Positions 25,085 through 33,900 of a DNA stretch of 64,000 nt are shown here, piece after piece. Both the position numbers and the translations under genes were made by a program. The first letter of the stretch is position 1. Each line of letters begins with the position of its first letter. Under the pieces are notes generated by a model. It ran no database searches. It was given only the letters and a program-made list of their open reading frames with translations, and was not told the origin of the DNA. This DNA comes from Ramlibacter aurantiacus (GTDB taxonomy: Bacteria; Pseudomonadota; Gammaproteobacteria; Burkholderiales; Burkholderiaceae_C), in assembly GCF_016722895.1 (NCBI RefSeq), contig NZ_JAEQNA010000003.1:186001-250000 (forward strand), in the 5' to 3' direction.

Positions 25085-25966
25085 TCAGGCCCGCTCGAGG
25101 GGCTTGTCGGCAAAGCGCATGGAGAAGTCCACCGCCTTGATGTCCTTGATCAGCGCGCCCACCGAGATGCGGTCGACGCCGGTTTCGGCCATCTCGCGCA
25201 GGGTGTCCAGGGTGACACCGCCGGAGATTTCGAGGCTGCAGCGGCCGTTGGCGATGCGCACCGCCTCGCGGATGGTGTCGATGGACATGTTGTCCAGCAG
25301 CACCATGTTCACGCCGGCGTCGAGTGCCTCCTGCAGCTGCGCCAGCGTCTCCACCTCGACCTGGATGAAGCTCACCGGCTGCGTCAACGCCTGGGCCGCG
25401 CGGAAGGCGGCCGTCAGGCCACCGGCCGCGGCGATGTGGTTTTCCTTGATCAGCACCGCGTCGAACAGGCCCATGCGGTGGTTCTGGCCGCCACCGCAGC
25501 GCACCGCGTACTTCTGCGCCACGCGCAGGCCCGGAATGGTCTTGCGGGTGTCGATGATGGCGGCGCGGGTGCCGCGCACCTCCTGCACGTAACGCGCGGT
25601 GCGGGTGGCGACGGCGCTGAGCGTCTGCAGGTAGTTCAGGCACACCCGCTCGGCGGTGAGCAGCTCGCGCGCGGCGCCGTCGATCTCGACGATCTTGCCG
25701 CCGGGCGTGCAGCGCTGGCCGTCCTGCAGGTGCCAGCGCGCCCTGGCCGAGGGCGCCACCTGGCGCAGCACTTCCATCACCCACGGCTGGCCACAGAGCA
25801 CCGCGTCCTCGCGGCAGGTGATGGTGCCGGTGACCATCTTGTCGGCCGGCACGAGCGAGGCCGTGAGGTCGCCGCTGCCCACGTCCTCGTCCAGGGCGCG
25901 GCGCACGTCGGCCTCGATCTGTTCGGCGGCAGGAGCGGCAGGAGCGGCAGGGGAAGTCGTCGTCAT
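25085..25966 (-). CDS. nadC: nicotinate-nucleotide pyrophosphorylase (carboxylating)
   Basis: A 293-aa enzyme of NAD biosynthesis that turns quinolinate and PRPP into nicotinate mononucleotide, CO2 and pyrophosphate. The family motifs are intact: DEDVGSGDLT, ERVCLNYLQTLSAVAT, IIDTRKTIPGLR, GGGQNHRMGLFDAVLIKENH and, near the end, EISGGVTLDTLREMAETGVDRISVGALI. Length is normal for the family apart from a short Ala-rich N-terminal extension. nadA and nadB are not in this window. Confidence 0.96.
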   Translation of the reverse strand: MTTTSPAAPAAPAAEQIEADVRRALDEDVGSGDLTASLVPADKMVTGTITCREDAVLCGQPWVMEVLRQVAPSARARWHLQDGQRCTPGGKIVEIDGAARELLTAERVCLNYLQTLSAVATRTARYVQEVRGTRAAIIDTRKTIPGLRVAQKYAVRCGGGQNHRMGLFDAVLIKENHIAAAGGLTAAFRAAQALTQPVSFIQVEVETLAQLQEALDAGVNMVLLDNMSIDTIREAVRIANGRCSLEISGGVTLDTLREMAETGVDRISVGALIKDIKAVDFSMRFADKPLERA

Positions 25967-25993
25967 GGTCGGTCGCGTGAAATAGCCAACCCG

Positions 25994-26749
25994 CTATTTG
26001 AACAGCAGTGCCACCGCCAGCAGACTCAGGAAGGCGAACAGCAGGCGCCGGAAGCCTTCCTCGCTGATGCGCCGCCGCAGGAGCCCGCCGGCGTGCAGGC
26101 CGATGAACATGGGCACCAGCGCCACCACCGACCAGCCCACTTCGAACCAGCCGAAGCGCTCCCACCACAGCATGGATGCGTACATGGGCACCGAGCCGCA
26201 CAGGTAGACGACGCTGATGCTGCCCACGAACTCGTCACGCTTGAGGCGCAGCGCCATCAGGTAGGCAATGATCACCGGGCCGGTGAGGGTGGAGATGCCG
26301 CCCATGATGCCGGCCAGCGCACCCACCAGCGGACCCGCCCAGCGCTCATGCCGAGGCGGGATCTCGCCCGTCGGGCGCAGCGCCATCAGCACCACCGCAC
26401 TGAGCACCGCCAGCGCCACCAGCGTGTTGAAGGTCTGGACCGACAAGCCCTGGCTGAACCGCACGGTGAGCACCGTGGCCACCAGTTGCGCGACGATGAG
26501 TCCGACGAAGCGCCTGGCATGCGCCAGCTGGCCGCACTGCCAGGCCTGCCACAGGTTGGACAGCAGCACCGGCACCATCAGCACGCCCATGGCGCGCGGC
26601 GCCGGCATCAGCAGCGACAGCATGGGTACCGCCACCAGCGGCAGCCCCACGCCCAGCGCACCCTTGACCACGCTGCCGAAGACCACGATGGCCGCACAGG
26701 TGGCCAGCAGGCCGGCCGCGGCCAGCAGGGCCGTGTGCTCGAAGGGCAC
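25994..26749 (-). CDS. TauE/SafE-type sulfite/sulfonate exporter family permease
   Basis: A 251-aa inner-membrane protein with about eight hydrophobic segments and the duplicated family motif, first copy around GSVVKGALGVGLPLVAVPMLSLLM and second around GALAGIMGGISTLTGPVIIAYLMAL. It starts at GTG 26749, directly after the TAA of the Bug gene, so the two are co-transcribed. In Burkholderiales TauE-like proteins beside Bug genes may move organic anions, but the direction and substrate are not known. Confidence 0.86.
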   Translation of the reverse strand: MPFEHTALLAAAGLLATCAAIVVFGSVVKGALGVGLPLVAVPMLSLLMPAPRAMGVLMVPVLLSNLWQAWQCGQLAHARRFVGLIVAQLVATVLTVRFSQGLSVQTFNTLVALAVLSAVVLMALRPTGEIPPRHERWAGPLVGALAGIMGGISTLTGPVIIAYLMALRLKRDEFVGSISVVYLCGSVPMYASMLWWERFGWFEVGWSVVALVPMFIGLHAGGLLRRRISEEGFRRLLFAFLSLLAVALLFK

Positions 26750-27721
26750 TTACTCGGCCTTCAGCTCGGCGGCCTTGCCCGCCGTCGCCATCGCCTTGTT
26801 CTCCCGCTCGATCTCACGGCGGTAGGCGTCCGGGCCCGCGCCCACCGGCTCGATGCCCGCGGTCTGCAGCTTCTCCACCACCTCGGGCGCCTTCACCGCC
26901 TGCGCGATCTCTTCGCTCAGTCGCTTGATGGCCTCGGGCGAGGTGCCGGCGCGGCCGAGCACGCCGACGGTGACCGAAAAGTCGAACCCGGGGATCACCT
27001 CGGCAATGGCGGCCACGTCGGGCGCCTGCGGCGAGCGCTTGGGCGCATTGGTGCCGATGAGCGTGACCTGGTTGTTCTTCACGAAGCCGGCCATGGAGGG
27101 CAGGGCGGCGAACAGGAAGTCCACCTGCCCGCCCAGCAGCGCCGGCACCGACTGGCCCGAGCCGCGGAAGGGCACGTGGCGCACGTCGAGCTTGAGCTCG
27201 TGCTTCATCGCCTCCATCGTGAGGTGGTGCGTGCTGCCGATGCCCGAGGAGCCATAGGTGTAGGTGCCGGGATTGGCGCGCACCTTGGCGAGGAACTCGT
27301 TGAGGTTCTTCACGCCGGTCTTGGGATGCGCCACCAGGAACAGCGGCGAGCGCGCGACCAGCGACACCGGCACCAGCTCCTTGCCCACCGAGTAGGTGGC
27401 GGCCTTGTTGATCTGCGGCGTGATCGACAGCATGGAGCCATCACTGACGATGAACTGGTGGCTGTCGTTGGGGCCGTTCATCAGCGCCTGGTAGGACACG
27501 ATGCCGTTGCCGCCGGGCTTGTTGTCCACCACCACCGACTGGCCCATGCGCTCGGTGAGCTTCTGCGCCACGATGCGCGCCACCGTGTCCGGCAGCCCGC
27601 CCGGGGCATAAGGCACGATGAACTTGATGGGCTTGCTGGGGAAGGCTTCCTGGGCCAGCAGGGCGTGGGGGGCGGCGACAACCAGGGCAAGGCCCAGTGC
27701 GGCCAGGGTGCGGCGTTTCAT
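26750..27721 (-). CDS. Bug/TctC-family periplasmic substrate-binding protein
   Basis: A 323-aa exported binding protein. ATG 27721 gives a clean signal peptide (KRRTLAALGLALVVAAPHALLAQ) followed by FPSKPIKFIVPYAPGGLPDTVARI; an upstream start would add non-family sequence. VPFRGSGQSVPALLGGQV is the pocket segment. It is divergent from an oxygenase reductase and a phthalate-dihydrodiol-dehydrogenase-like gene, so an aromatic acid such as phthalate is a fair guess for the ligand. Bug proteins for phthalate and terephthalate (TphC) are known. Confidence 0.91.
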   Translation of the reverse strand: MKRRTLAALGLALVVAAPHALLAQEAFPSKPIKFIVPYAPGGLPDTVARIVAQKLTERMGQSVVVDNKPGGNGIVSYQALMNGPNDSHQFIVSDGSMLSITPQINKAATYSVGKELVPVSLVARSPLFLVAHPKTGVKNLNEFLAKVRANPGTYTYGSSGIGSTHHLTMEAMKHELKLDVRHVPFRGSGQSVPALLGGQVDFLFAALPSMAGFVKNNQVTLIGTNAPKRSPQAPDVAAIAEVIPGFDFSVTVGVLGRAGTSPEAIKRLSEEIAQAVKAPEVVEKLQTAGIEPVGAGPDAYRREIERENKAMATAGKAAELKAE

Positions 27722-27799
27722 CGGATGATCTCCAGGGTTGCATCGCCGGCGTGCCGGCCTGCCGGGCCAGCGCATCAACCCGGCGACGGGTGGTTGTTT

Positions 27800-27815
27800 T
27801 CTTAGCGATCTAAGA
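27800..27815. promoter_or_regulatory. inverted repeat TCTTAG-CGAT-CTAAGA, candidate MarR operator
   Basis: A perfect 6-bp inverted repeat with a 4-bp spacer lies in the 170-bp divergent gap between the Bug gene (27721) and the reductase gene (27892). The size fits a MarR-dimer site, and a MarR gene ends the downstream operon (30050). Confidence 0.5.
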
Positions 27816-27836
27816 TAATATCAATTCTTTCAACCC

Positions 27837-27854
27837 GCTTGATGTGTGTCAAGC
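27837..27854. promoter_or_regulatory. inverted repeat GCTTGA-N6-TCAAGC
   Basis: A second perfect inverted repeat (6-bp arms, 6-bp spacer) in the same divergent gap, 38 bp before the reductase start. It could be a further regulator site or the loop of a leader hairpin. Confidence 0.45.
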
Positions 27855-27891
27855 GAGCTAACCCCTTCAGCGGGTATGCGGAGTGTGTTCC

Positions 27892-28854
27892 ATGACCGAA
27901 GCCGAATCCCTTCGTCCCTTGAGCGTCACGCGCAAGGAAACCATCGCCCGGGACATCCACCTGTTCGAGCTGCGCGACGCGCAGGGCGCGCCCTTGCCGC
28001 CGTTCACCGCGGGCTCGCACCTGGCGGTGCGGGTGCCGGGCGGGGCCATGCGCCAGTATTCGCTGTGCAATGACCCGGCCGAGACCGACCGCTACCAGAT
28101 CGCCGTCAAGCGCGACGAGCAGGGCCGTGGCGGCTCGATGTCGCTGGTGGATGGGGTGCAGGTCGGCGACGAGCTGATGGTGGGCACGCCCACCAACCTG
28201 TTCGAGCTCAACGACAAGGCCAAGAGCTTCGTGCTGGTGGCCGGCGGCATCGGCATCACGCCCATCATGGCCATGATGCGCACGCTGCAGGCCGAGGGCC
28301 TGCGCCCCTTCAAGCTCTACTACTTCACGCGCGACCCCGAGGGCACGGCTTTCCTCGACGAGCTCAAGGGCGGCGAATTCGCCGGCAAGGTGGTGATCCA
28401 CCACGACCACGGCGACCCGGCCCGTTCGTACGACCTGTGGAAGATCTTCGAGAAGGTCGCCAGCGGCGCGCACGTGTACTGCTGCGGACCCAACGGCCTC
28501 ATGGACGCGGTGCGCGACATGACCGGGCACTGGCCCACCACCGCGGTGCACTTCGAGAGCTTCGGCGGCGACACCAAGCCACACGCCGACGACAAACCCT
28601 TCGACGTGCAGTTGCGCCGCAGCGGCATCACCGTGCAGGTGGGCGCGACCCAGACCATCCTCGATGCCGTGCGCCAGGCCGGCGTGAAGGTGGCCAGCTC
28701 CTGCGAGAGCGGCACCTGCGGCACCTGCAAGACGCGGCTGCTGGAAGGCCAGGCCGACCACCGCGACCTGGTGCTGATGGAGGAAGAGCGCGGCGACCAG
28801 ATCATGGTCTGCGTCTCGCGCGCCTGCTCCGACACCTTGGTGCTGGACCTGTGA
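27892..28854 (+). CDS. phthalate-dioxygenase-type reductase
   Basis: A 320-aa single-chain reductase with FMN domain (RQYSLCNDP), NAD domain (VAGGIGITPIMAMMRTL, YCCGPNGLMDAV) and C-terminal [2Fe-2S] ferredoxin (CESGTCGTCKTR and a final Cys in MVCVSRA). ATG 27892 is preferred to GTG 27883 because GGAG is 8 nt upstream. It resembles phthalate dioxygenase reductase (Pht2/OphA1). No oxygenase gene lies next to it, so its partner must be encoded elsewhere; the Rieske genes at 44018-46110 lack a reductase and are one possibility. The stop overlaps the next GTG. Confidence 0.9.
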   Translation: MTEAESLRPLSVTRKETIARDIHLFELRDAQGAPLPPFTAGSHLAVRVPGGAMRQYSLCNDPAETDRYQIAVKRDEQGRGGSMSLVDGVQVGDELMVGTPTNLFELNDKAKSFVLVAGGIGITPIMAMMRTLQAEGLRPFKLYYFTRDPEGTAFLDELKGGEFAGKVVIHHDHGDPARSYDLWKIFEKVASGAHVYCCGPNGLMDAVRDMTGHWPTTAVHFESFGGDTKPHADDKPFDVQLRRSGITVQVGATQTILDAVRQAGVKVASSCESGTCGTCKTRLLEGQADHRDLVLMEEERGDQIMVCVSRACSDTLVLDL

Positions 28855-30053
28855 GCGCCGCCGTGTCCGATCCGCTGCGACTGGGCGTGCTCGGCCTCGG
28901 GCGCGCCTTCACGCTGATGCTGCCCACCTTCCGGCGCGATCCGCGCGTGCGGCTGGTGGCTGCCTTCGACCCGCGCGAATCGGCCACGCAGGCCTTCGGC
29001 CGCGAGTTCGGAGGCCGCGCCTGCGAGACCGCCGAGGCGGTGTGCGCCGATCCTGCGGTGGAGTGGGTCTACGTGGCCACGCCGCACCAGATGCACGTGG
29101 AGCACGTGCAGCTCGCGGCGCGGCACGGCAAGCATGTGATCGTGGAGAAGCCGATGGCGCTGGCGATCCCCGACTGCACCCACATGATCGACGCCTGCCG
29201 CGCCGCCGGCACGCACCTGGTGGTGGGCCACAGCCACAGCTTCAACACCCCCGTGCTGCACGCGCGCCGGCTGATCGACAGCGGCCGCTTCGGCGCGGTG
29301 CGCGCCATCCACGCGCTGAACTTCACCGACTTCCTGTACCGGCCACGCCGGCCCGAGGAGCTCGACACCGCGCAGGGCGGCGGCGTGGTCTTCAGCCAGG
29401 CGGCGCACCAGGTGGAAGTGGTGCGGCTGCTCGGCGGCGGCCTGGTGCACTCGGTGTGCGCGCGCACCGGCCGCTGGGACCCGGCCCGGCCCACCGAAGG
29501 CGCCTACAGCGCCTTGCTCACCTTCCGCTCGGGCGCCTTCGCCAGCCTCACCTACAACGGCTACGGCTACTACGACAGCGACGCGCAGATGGATGGCGTC
29601 GGCGAGATGGGCAAGCCGAAGGCGCCCGGCACGCACCAGCAGACGCGCCGCAAGCTCGCCGCCGCCACCGATGAAGCCGAGGAGGCGCGGCTCAAGGCCG
29701 AGCGCAACTTCGGCGGCTCGGCCTACGTGCCCGACGATGGCGCCGCGCCCGATGCGTTCCAGCATTTCGGGCCGGTGCTGGTGTCCTGCGACGGCGGTGA
29801 CCTGCGCCTGACCCCGCGCGGCGTGGAAATCCACGACCGCGAGGGCCTGCGCTTCGATGCGCCACCGGTGCCGCCGGTGCCGCGCAGCGAAGTGGTGGAC
29901 GAGCTGTGGGCCTGCACGCGCGAAGGCCGTGTCCCGCTGCACGACGGCGCCTGGTCGCGCGCCACCCTGGAAGTCTGCCTGGCCATCCTCGAATCGGCCC
30001 GCGGGGGCGGCGATATCATCCTCGGCCTCCAGACCGAGCTGCCCTTCCCATGA
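28851..30053 (+). CDS. Gfo/Idh/MocA-family oxidoreductase, phthalate 4,5-cis-dihydrodiol dehydrogenase-like
   Basis: A 400-aa NAD-dependent dehydrogenase, GTG start overlapping the reductase stop (GTGA); GTG 28863 is an alternative. The Rossmann motif LGVLGLGRAFTLMLPTF is followed by YVATPHQMHVEHV, the family EKPMA motif (HVIVEKPMALAIPDC) and a long C-terminal domain with HQVEVVRLLGGG. Length and order match Pht4/OphB-type dihydrodiol dehydrogenases, which re-aromatise the product of phthalate 4,5-dioxygenase. Reductase plus this gene is the usual pair, which supports the call, but other sugar-like substrates are possible for the family. Confidence 0.78.
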   Translation: MSAAVSDPLRLGVLGLGRAFTLMLPTFRRDPRVRLVAAFDPRESATQAFGREFGGRACETAEAVCADPAVEWVYVATPHQMHVEHVQLAARHGKHVIVEKPMALAIPDCTHMIDACRAAGTHLVVGHSHSFNTPVLHARRLIDSGRFGAVRAIHALNFTDFLYRPRRPEELDTAQGGGVVFSQAAHQVEVVRLLGGGLVHSVCARTGRWDPARPTEGAYSALLTFRSGAFASLTYNGYGYYDSDAQMDGVGEMGKPKAPGTHQQTRRKLAAATDEAEEARLKAERNFGGSAYVPDDGAAPDAFQHFGPVLVSCDGGDLRLTPRGVEIHDREGLRFDAPPVPPVPRSEVVDELWACTREGRVPLHDGAWSRATLEVCLAILESARGGGDIILGLQTELPFP

Positions 30054-30553
30054 CCCACGGCAAAGACACCCAGCAACTGCTGCAGCACTGGCGCGAATCG
30101 GTGCCCGACGACCGCCTGGCCCACCTGGTCCGCGACGTGGCGCGGGCGCAGATGCGGGCGCTGCAGCACCGGCTGGCGCAGCACGGGGTGTCTTTCGGCC
30201 ACTGGACCTTCCTGCGCATCCTCTGGATCCGCGATGGGCTCACGCAAAAGGAATTGAGCGATGCGGCCGGCGTGATGGAGCCCACCACCTTCAGCGCCGT
30301 CAAGGCCATGGAGCAGATGGGCCTGATCGAGCGCCGGCAGCTCGCGGGCAACCGCAAGAACATGCACGTGTTCCTCACGCCGGCGGGGCGCGCACTGGAG
30401 AGGAAGCTGGTGCCGCTGGCCGAAGAGGTGAACCACATCAGCATCCGCGGGCTGTCGGACAAGACGGTGGCCACGCTGCGCAAGGCGCTGCTGGCGATCA
30501 TCGAGAACCTGGCGGCGGATGAGGAAGTGGAGCCGGATCAGGAGCTGGCGTAG
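30050..30553 (+). CDS. MarR-family transcriptional regulator
   Basis: A 167-aa MarR regulator, ATG 30050 overlapping the preceding stop (ATGA). The winged helix is at ~60-130: FLRILWIRDGLTQKELSDAAGVMEPTTFSAVKAMEQMGLIERR, followed by the wing with NRKNMHVFLTPAG. As the last gene of the operon 27892-30553 it probably controls that operon and the divergent Bug gene through the inverted repeats at 27800-27854. Aromatic acids are common MarR ligands. Confidence 0.9.
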   Translation: MTHGKDTQQLLQHWRESVPDDRLAHLVRDVARAQMRALQHRLAQHGVSFGHWTFLRILWIRDGLTQKELSDAAGVMEPTTFSAVKAMEQMGLIERRQLAGNRKNMHVFLTPAGRALERKLVPLAEEVNHISIRGLSDKTVATLRKALLAIIENLAADEEVEPDQELA

Positions 30554-30671
30554 GGCCGCGTCCGCGCGGGGACGGCGTGGCCGGGGAAGATGTTCTTGCG
30601 CTGGTTGGGCGCTCCAGCCGTGCTTCGATCCCGTGCGGCCCGGCCGCCCACGATCGGATATCGTCCGGCCC

Positions 30672-31688
30672 ATGAGCCCCATCCTCCAGATCCGTCCGCA
30701 GGGCCCGCGCTGGGAAACGGCCGACCCGTTCCTGTTCTGCGTCCACCACCACGACCACTACCCCCGATCCGACGGCGCCTTCGGTCCGGCCGCTTCGCTG
30801 GCCGGCCGCGACGTCGGGCAGGACTTCAGCGGCAGGGATGGCTGGAGCATGTACCACGGTGATCACGTGCCGGGCTTTCCGGCGCATCCGCATCGCGGCT
30901 TCGAGACGGTGACGCTGGTGCGCCGGGGCCTGATCGACCACAGCGACTCGCTGGGGGCGATCGCCCGCTTCGGCGAGGGTGACGTGCAGTGGGTCACGGC
31001 CGGCAGCGGCCTGGTGCATTCGGAGATGTTCCCGCTGCTGCATGCCGATCGTGACAACCCGGTCGAGTTGTTCCAGATCTGGCTCAACCTGCCACGCAGC
31101 CACAAGATGGCAGACCCCAACTTCACCATGCTCTGGGCCGACCGCCTGCCACGCGCCGTGTTCCACGACGAGCAGGGCCGGGCCACCGAGCTGGTGCTGG
31201 TGGCCGGGGCCTTGGGTGAGCTGCGGCCACCGCCGCCGCCGCCCGATTCCTGGGCGGCGCAACCGGGATCGGACCTGGCCATCTGGACCCTCCGGCTGGA
31301 GGCCGGCGCGCGCTGGACCTTGCCTGCCGCCGCATCGGATGGGTTGAGCCGGGTGCTGTATGTCTTCAACGGCGCCGAGGCCGACGTCGCGGGCCAGCGC
31401 GTGCAGCCCACCGTGGGCATCCACCTGCGCGCGGACGCGCCCGTGCCGCTGCAGGCCGGTGCATCGGGGTGCGAGTTCCTCCTGCTGCAGGGCCGCCCGA
31501 TCAACGAACCGGTGGCCCAGTACGGCCCCTTCGTGATGAACGACCAGGCCGGCGTGATGCAGGCCATGCAGGACTACAGGCGCACGCAGTTCGGTGGCTG
31601 GCCCTTCGAGAGTGCGGCTCCGGTGCACGGAACGGACCCGCGGCGGTTCGCGCGGTATCCGGACGGGCGGGTGGAGAGGGCGGGGTAG
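30672..31688 (+). CDS. pirin family protein
   Basis: A 338-aa bicupin. The N-terminal cupin has the metal-binding set HPHRGFETVTLVRRGLIDH and SGLVHSEMFP; the C-terminal cupin is recognisable from LEAGARWTLPA and the late FVMNDQAGVMQAMQDYRRTQFGGWPF. ATG 30672 is used since upstream in-frame codons code for a basic shadow sequence. Bacterial pirins are mostly of unclear role; some have quercetinase activity. The long first half (to ~residue 160) is a bit larger than in YhhW. It stands alone between two operons. Confidence 0.88.
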   Translation: MSPILQIRPQGPRWETADPFLFCVHHHDHYPRSDGAFGPAASLAGRDVGQDFSGRDGWSMYHGDHVPGFPAHPHRGFETVTLVRRGLIDHSDSLGAIARFGEGDVQWVTAGSGLVHSEMFPLLHADRDNPVELFQIWLNLPRSHKMADPNFTMLWADRLPRAVFHDEQGRATELVLVAGALGELRPPPPPPDSWAAQPGSDLAIWTLRLEAGARWTLPAAASDGLSRVLYVFNGAEADVAGQRVQPTVGIHLRADAPVPLQAGASGCEFLLLQGRPINEPVAQYGPFVMNDQAGVMQAMQDYRRTQFGGWPFESAAPVHGTDPRRFARYPDGRVERAG

Positions 31689-31762
31689 TCGGGCGAACCG
31701 GGCAGCATCGACCCGCCGGGGCCGGGATCCTCGACGGGTGGTGCCGGTTGCACAAGTCCCGC

Positions 31763-32746
31763 CTACTGCAGCTTGATGTCCAGCTTCTTGATCAGCGGCT
31801 CGAATTGCGCCGCCCGCACCTCGAACTGTTTGCGCGTCGCGGCGCCGTCGAGGAATTCGACCTCGAAGAACATCTCGGTCAGGAGCTTGGAAATCTCCGG
31901 GTCCTGCGTGGCCTTGCGGGTGGCGTCGGCCAATCGGCGCACGGCCGCCGCGGGCGTCTTGGCCGGCACCCAGTACGAGATGTAGTCCTTCGCCACCAGC
32001 TCCGGAAAGCCCTGCTCGACCACCGTGGGGATCTCCTTGCGGAAAGGCGAGCGGTTATCGGCCGTCACCGCCAGCGCGCGGATGGCGCCGGTGTCGATCT
32101 GCTGCGCGGCCAGCGAGGTCAGCGGCATGATCGCCACCTGGATGTGGTTGCCCACCAGCGCGGTGAGCTCGGGCGCGATGCCCGCGTAGTGGCTGGGCGG
32201 CATCGCCGCGTCGGCCACCTTGGCGGTGGACTTGTACAGCTCGAACAAAAAGTGCCCCCCGGAGCCCACGCCCGTGGTGCCGTAGCTCAGGCGCTTCGGG
32301 TTCTTGGTGGCGTAGGCGGCGAGTTCCTTGAGGTTGTTCACCGGCAGGTCCTTGTTCACCAGGATCACCAGCGGGTAGTTGCCGTACGAACCCACCGGCA
32401 CGAAGTCCTCCAGGAAGGTGGAGGTGATCTTCGAGTTCATCTTGTGCACGAAGCCCAGGCCCTGGCCGGCGGCGGCGAAGATGTGGTGGCCATCCGGCGG
32501 CAGCGCCATGAGCGACTGCCACGCCACCACGCCGTTGGCGCCGGGCCGGTTCACCACCACCACCGGCTGGCCCAGCTCGGTCTTCCACTTCTCGGCGATC
32601 TTGCGGCCCACGATGTCCACCGCGCCACCGGGCGGGAAGGGCACGATGATCTGCACCGGCTTGGTCGGGTAGGCGTCCTGGGCCATGCCTGCGGCCGGCA
32701 ACAGCGCGGCGCCCAATGCCCAGGCGAGGTGTTCTCTGCGGTTCAT
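31763..32746 (-). CDS. Bug/TctC-family periplasmic substrate-binding protein
   Basis: A 327-aa exported protein; ATG 32746 follows a strong AGGAGACAAGC ribosome site and opens a signal peptide (RREHLAWALGAALLPAAGMAQ). The mature part starts YPTKPVQIIVPFPPGGAVDIVGRK. Internally it differs from the other Bug proteins of the window in the ligand-loop region (VNRPGANGVVAWQSLMALPPDGHHIF). It follows an enolase-superfamily gene by 34 bp and is the last gene of a unit of four read from 36096 downwards, so a hydroxy- or sugar acid is a plausible ligand. Confidence 0.92.
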   Translation of the reverse strand: MNRREHLAWALGAALLPAAGMAQDAYPTKPVQIIVPFPPGGAVDIVGRKIAEKWKTELGQPVVVVNRPGANGVVAWQSLMALPPDGHHIFAAAGQGLGFVHKMNSKITSTFLEDFVPVGSYGNYPLVILVNKDLPVNNLKELAAYATKNPKRLSYGTTGVGSGGHFLFELYKSTAKVADAAMPPSHYAGIAPELTALVGNHIQVAIMPLTSLAAQQIDTGAIRALAVTADNRSPFRKEIPTVVEQGFPELVAKDYISYWVPAKTPAAAVRRLADATRKATQDPEISKLLTEMFFEVEFLDGAATRKQFEVRAAQFEPLIKKLDIKLQ

Positions 32747-32780
32747 GCTTGTCTCCTGTCGTGTTGAAAAAAAAGAGGTC

Positions 32781-33890
32781 CTAGCGCAGCACGGCGACCT
32801 GCTTGCGGCGCACCAGGTCCATGTCCACCTGCACACCCAGGCCGGGTCCTTTGGGCGGGTGCACCAGCCCCTGGCCGTCGATCTCGATGTCGTCGATCAC
32901 GGCGTACTTGTTGTTGGCGTCCGGCAGCAGCACTTCGAAATACTCGCAGTTGTGGATGGCCGCGGCCACGTGCAGGTTGGCCACGTTGTTCAGCGAGTTG
33001 CTGCCGTGGTGGATCTCGTAGTTCATGCCGAAGGCCTCGGCCAGGTGCGCGGTCTTGAGCATGGTGGTGATGCCGCCCTTGAAGGCCACGTCCCCGCGCA
33101 GGAAGTCGGTGGCCTGCGCCATCAGCCACGGCGCATAGGTGTCGAAGCCGGCAAAGGGCAGCTCGGTGGCCATGAGGGGGATGTCCAGCTTCTGTCGCAG
33201 CTTGACGTAGTTGGGAATGGACCACTCGCCCAGTGGATCCTCCAGCCAATGGAACTTCAGCTCCTCCAGCGCGCGCCCGACGCGCACCGCGGTGGGATAG
33301 TCGTAGCTCCAGCTCGCGTCCAGCATCAGCACGTGGTCGTCGCCGACGGCGCGGCGCACCGCCTGGCAGGTGGCGATGTCCTGCTTCCACGGGTGCGGCG
33401 CGTGGATCTTGTAGGCACCCACGCCGCGAGACTTCCAGTGCAGGGCCTCTTCGCAGTACGAGTCGATGTCGTCGCGCGCCGGCGAGCTGGCATAGGCCGG
33501 CAGGCCGTCGCGGAAGGTGCCGATCAGCGCGTGGATCGGCAGGTTGGCGGCCTGGCCGGCGATGTCCCACAGCGCCACGTCCATGGCGCCCACCGTGCGC
33601 ACCGATGCCGCGCGCACGCGGCCCCACATGCGGCGGAACAGGCGCTCGCGCTCCAGCGGGTTCTGGCCCATGACGATGGGCTTGAGGATGTCGACCAGGC
33701 GCTGCACGTCGAACTCGGCCGGCGCGACCGGCGAGCCGATGAACGAGCGTCCGACGGGGCCCTCGTCGGTGTGGACCTGCAGCAGGGCGAGCTGGCACGA
33801 ATCGCCGCTGGAGCGCACATGGGCCGAGTAGCGCAGCGGGACCAGCCCGTCCCAGGTGAAGACGGTGACGGTGACGTCGGTGATTTTCAT
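32781..33890 (-). CDS. mandelate racemase / muconate lactonizing enzyme-type enolase-superfamily protein
   Basis: A 369-aa enolase-superfamily enzyme. The barrel carries the general-base motif K161-I-H163 (second Lys of KxK replaced by His), Mg ligands D191 (LMLDASWSY), E217 (WLEDPL) and E243 (ATELPF), and a conserved His in NYEIHHGSNS. It is most like the mandelate racemase subgroup, which abstracts a proton next to a carboxylate and then racemises, dehydrates or isomerises. It lies 10 bp behind its paralogue at 33901, with the same residue numbering. Acid-sugar dehydratase is the likeliest type, but this is not proven. Confidence 0.85.
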   Translation of the reverse strand: MKITDVTVTVFTWDGLVPLRYSAHVRSSGDSCQLALLQVHTDEGPVGRSFIGSPVAPAEFDVQRLVDILKPIVMGQNPLERERLFRRMWGRVRAASVRTVGAMDVALWDIAGQAANLPIHALIGTFRDGLPAYASSPARDDIDSYCEEALHWKSRGVGAYKIHAPHPWKQDIATCQAVRRAVGDDHVLMLDASWSYDYPTAVRVGRALEELKFHWLEDPLGEWSIPNYVKLRQKLDIPLMATELPFAGFDTYAPWLMAQATDFLRGDVAFKGGITTMLKTAHLAEAFGMNYEIHHGSNSLNNVANLHVAAAIHNCEYFEVLLPDANNKYAVIDDIEIDGQGLVHPPKGPGLGVQVDMDLVRRKQVAVLR

Positions 33891-33900
33891 GATGGAGCGC

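Noticed and set aside
25079..27805. 908-codon plus-strand frame opposite nadC, TauE and Bug genes
   Set aside because: It spans three recognisable minus-strand genes and has antisense-type composition.
26750..30553. A complete phthalate degradation operon
   Set aside because: Only reductase- and dihydrodiol-dehydrogenase-like genes are present; oxygenase and decarboxylase genes are missing.
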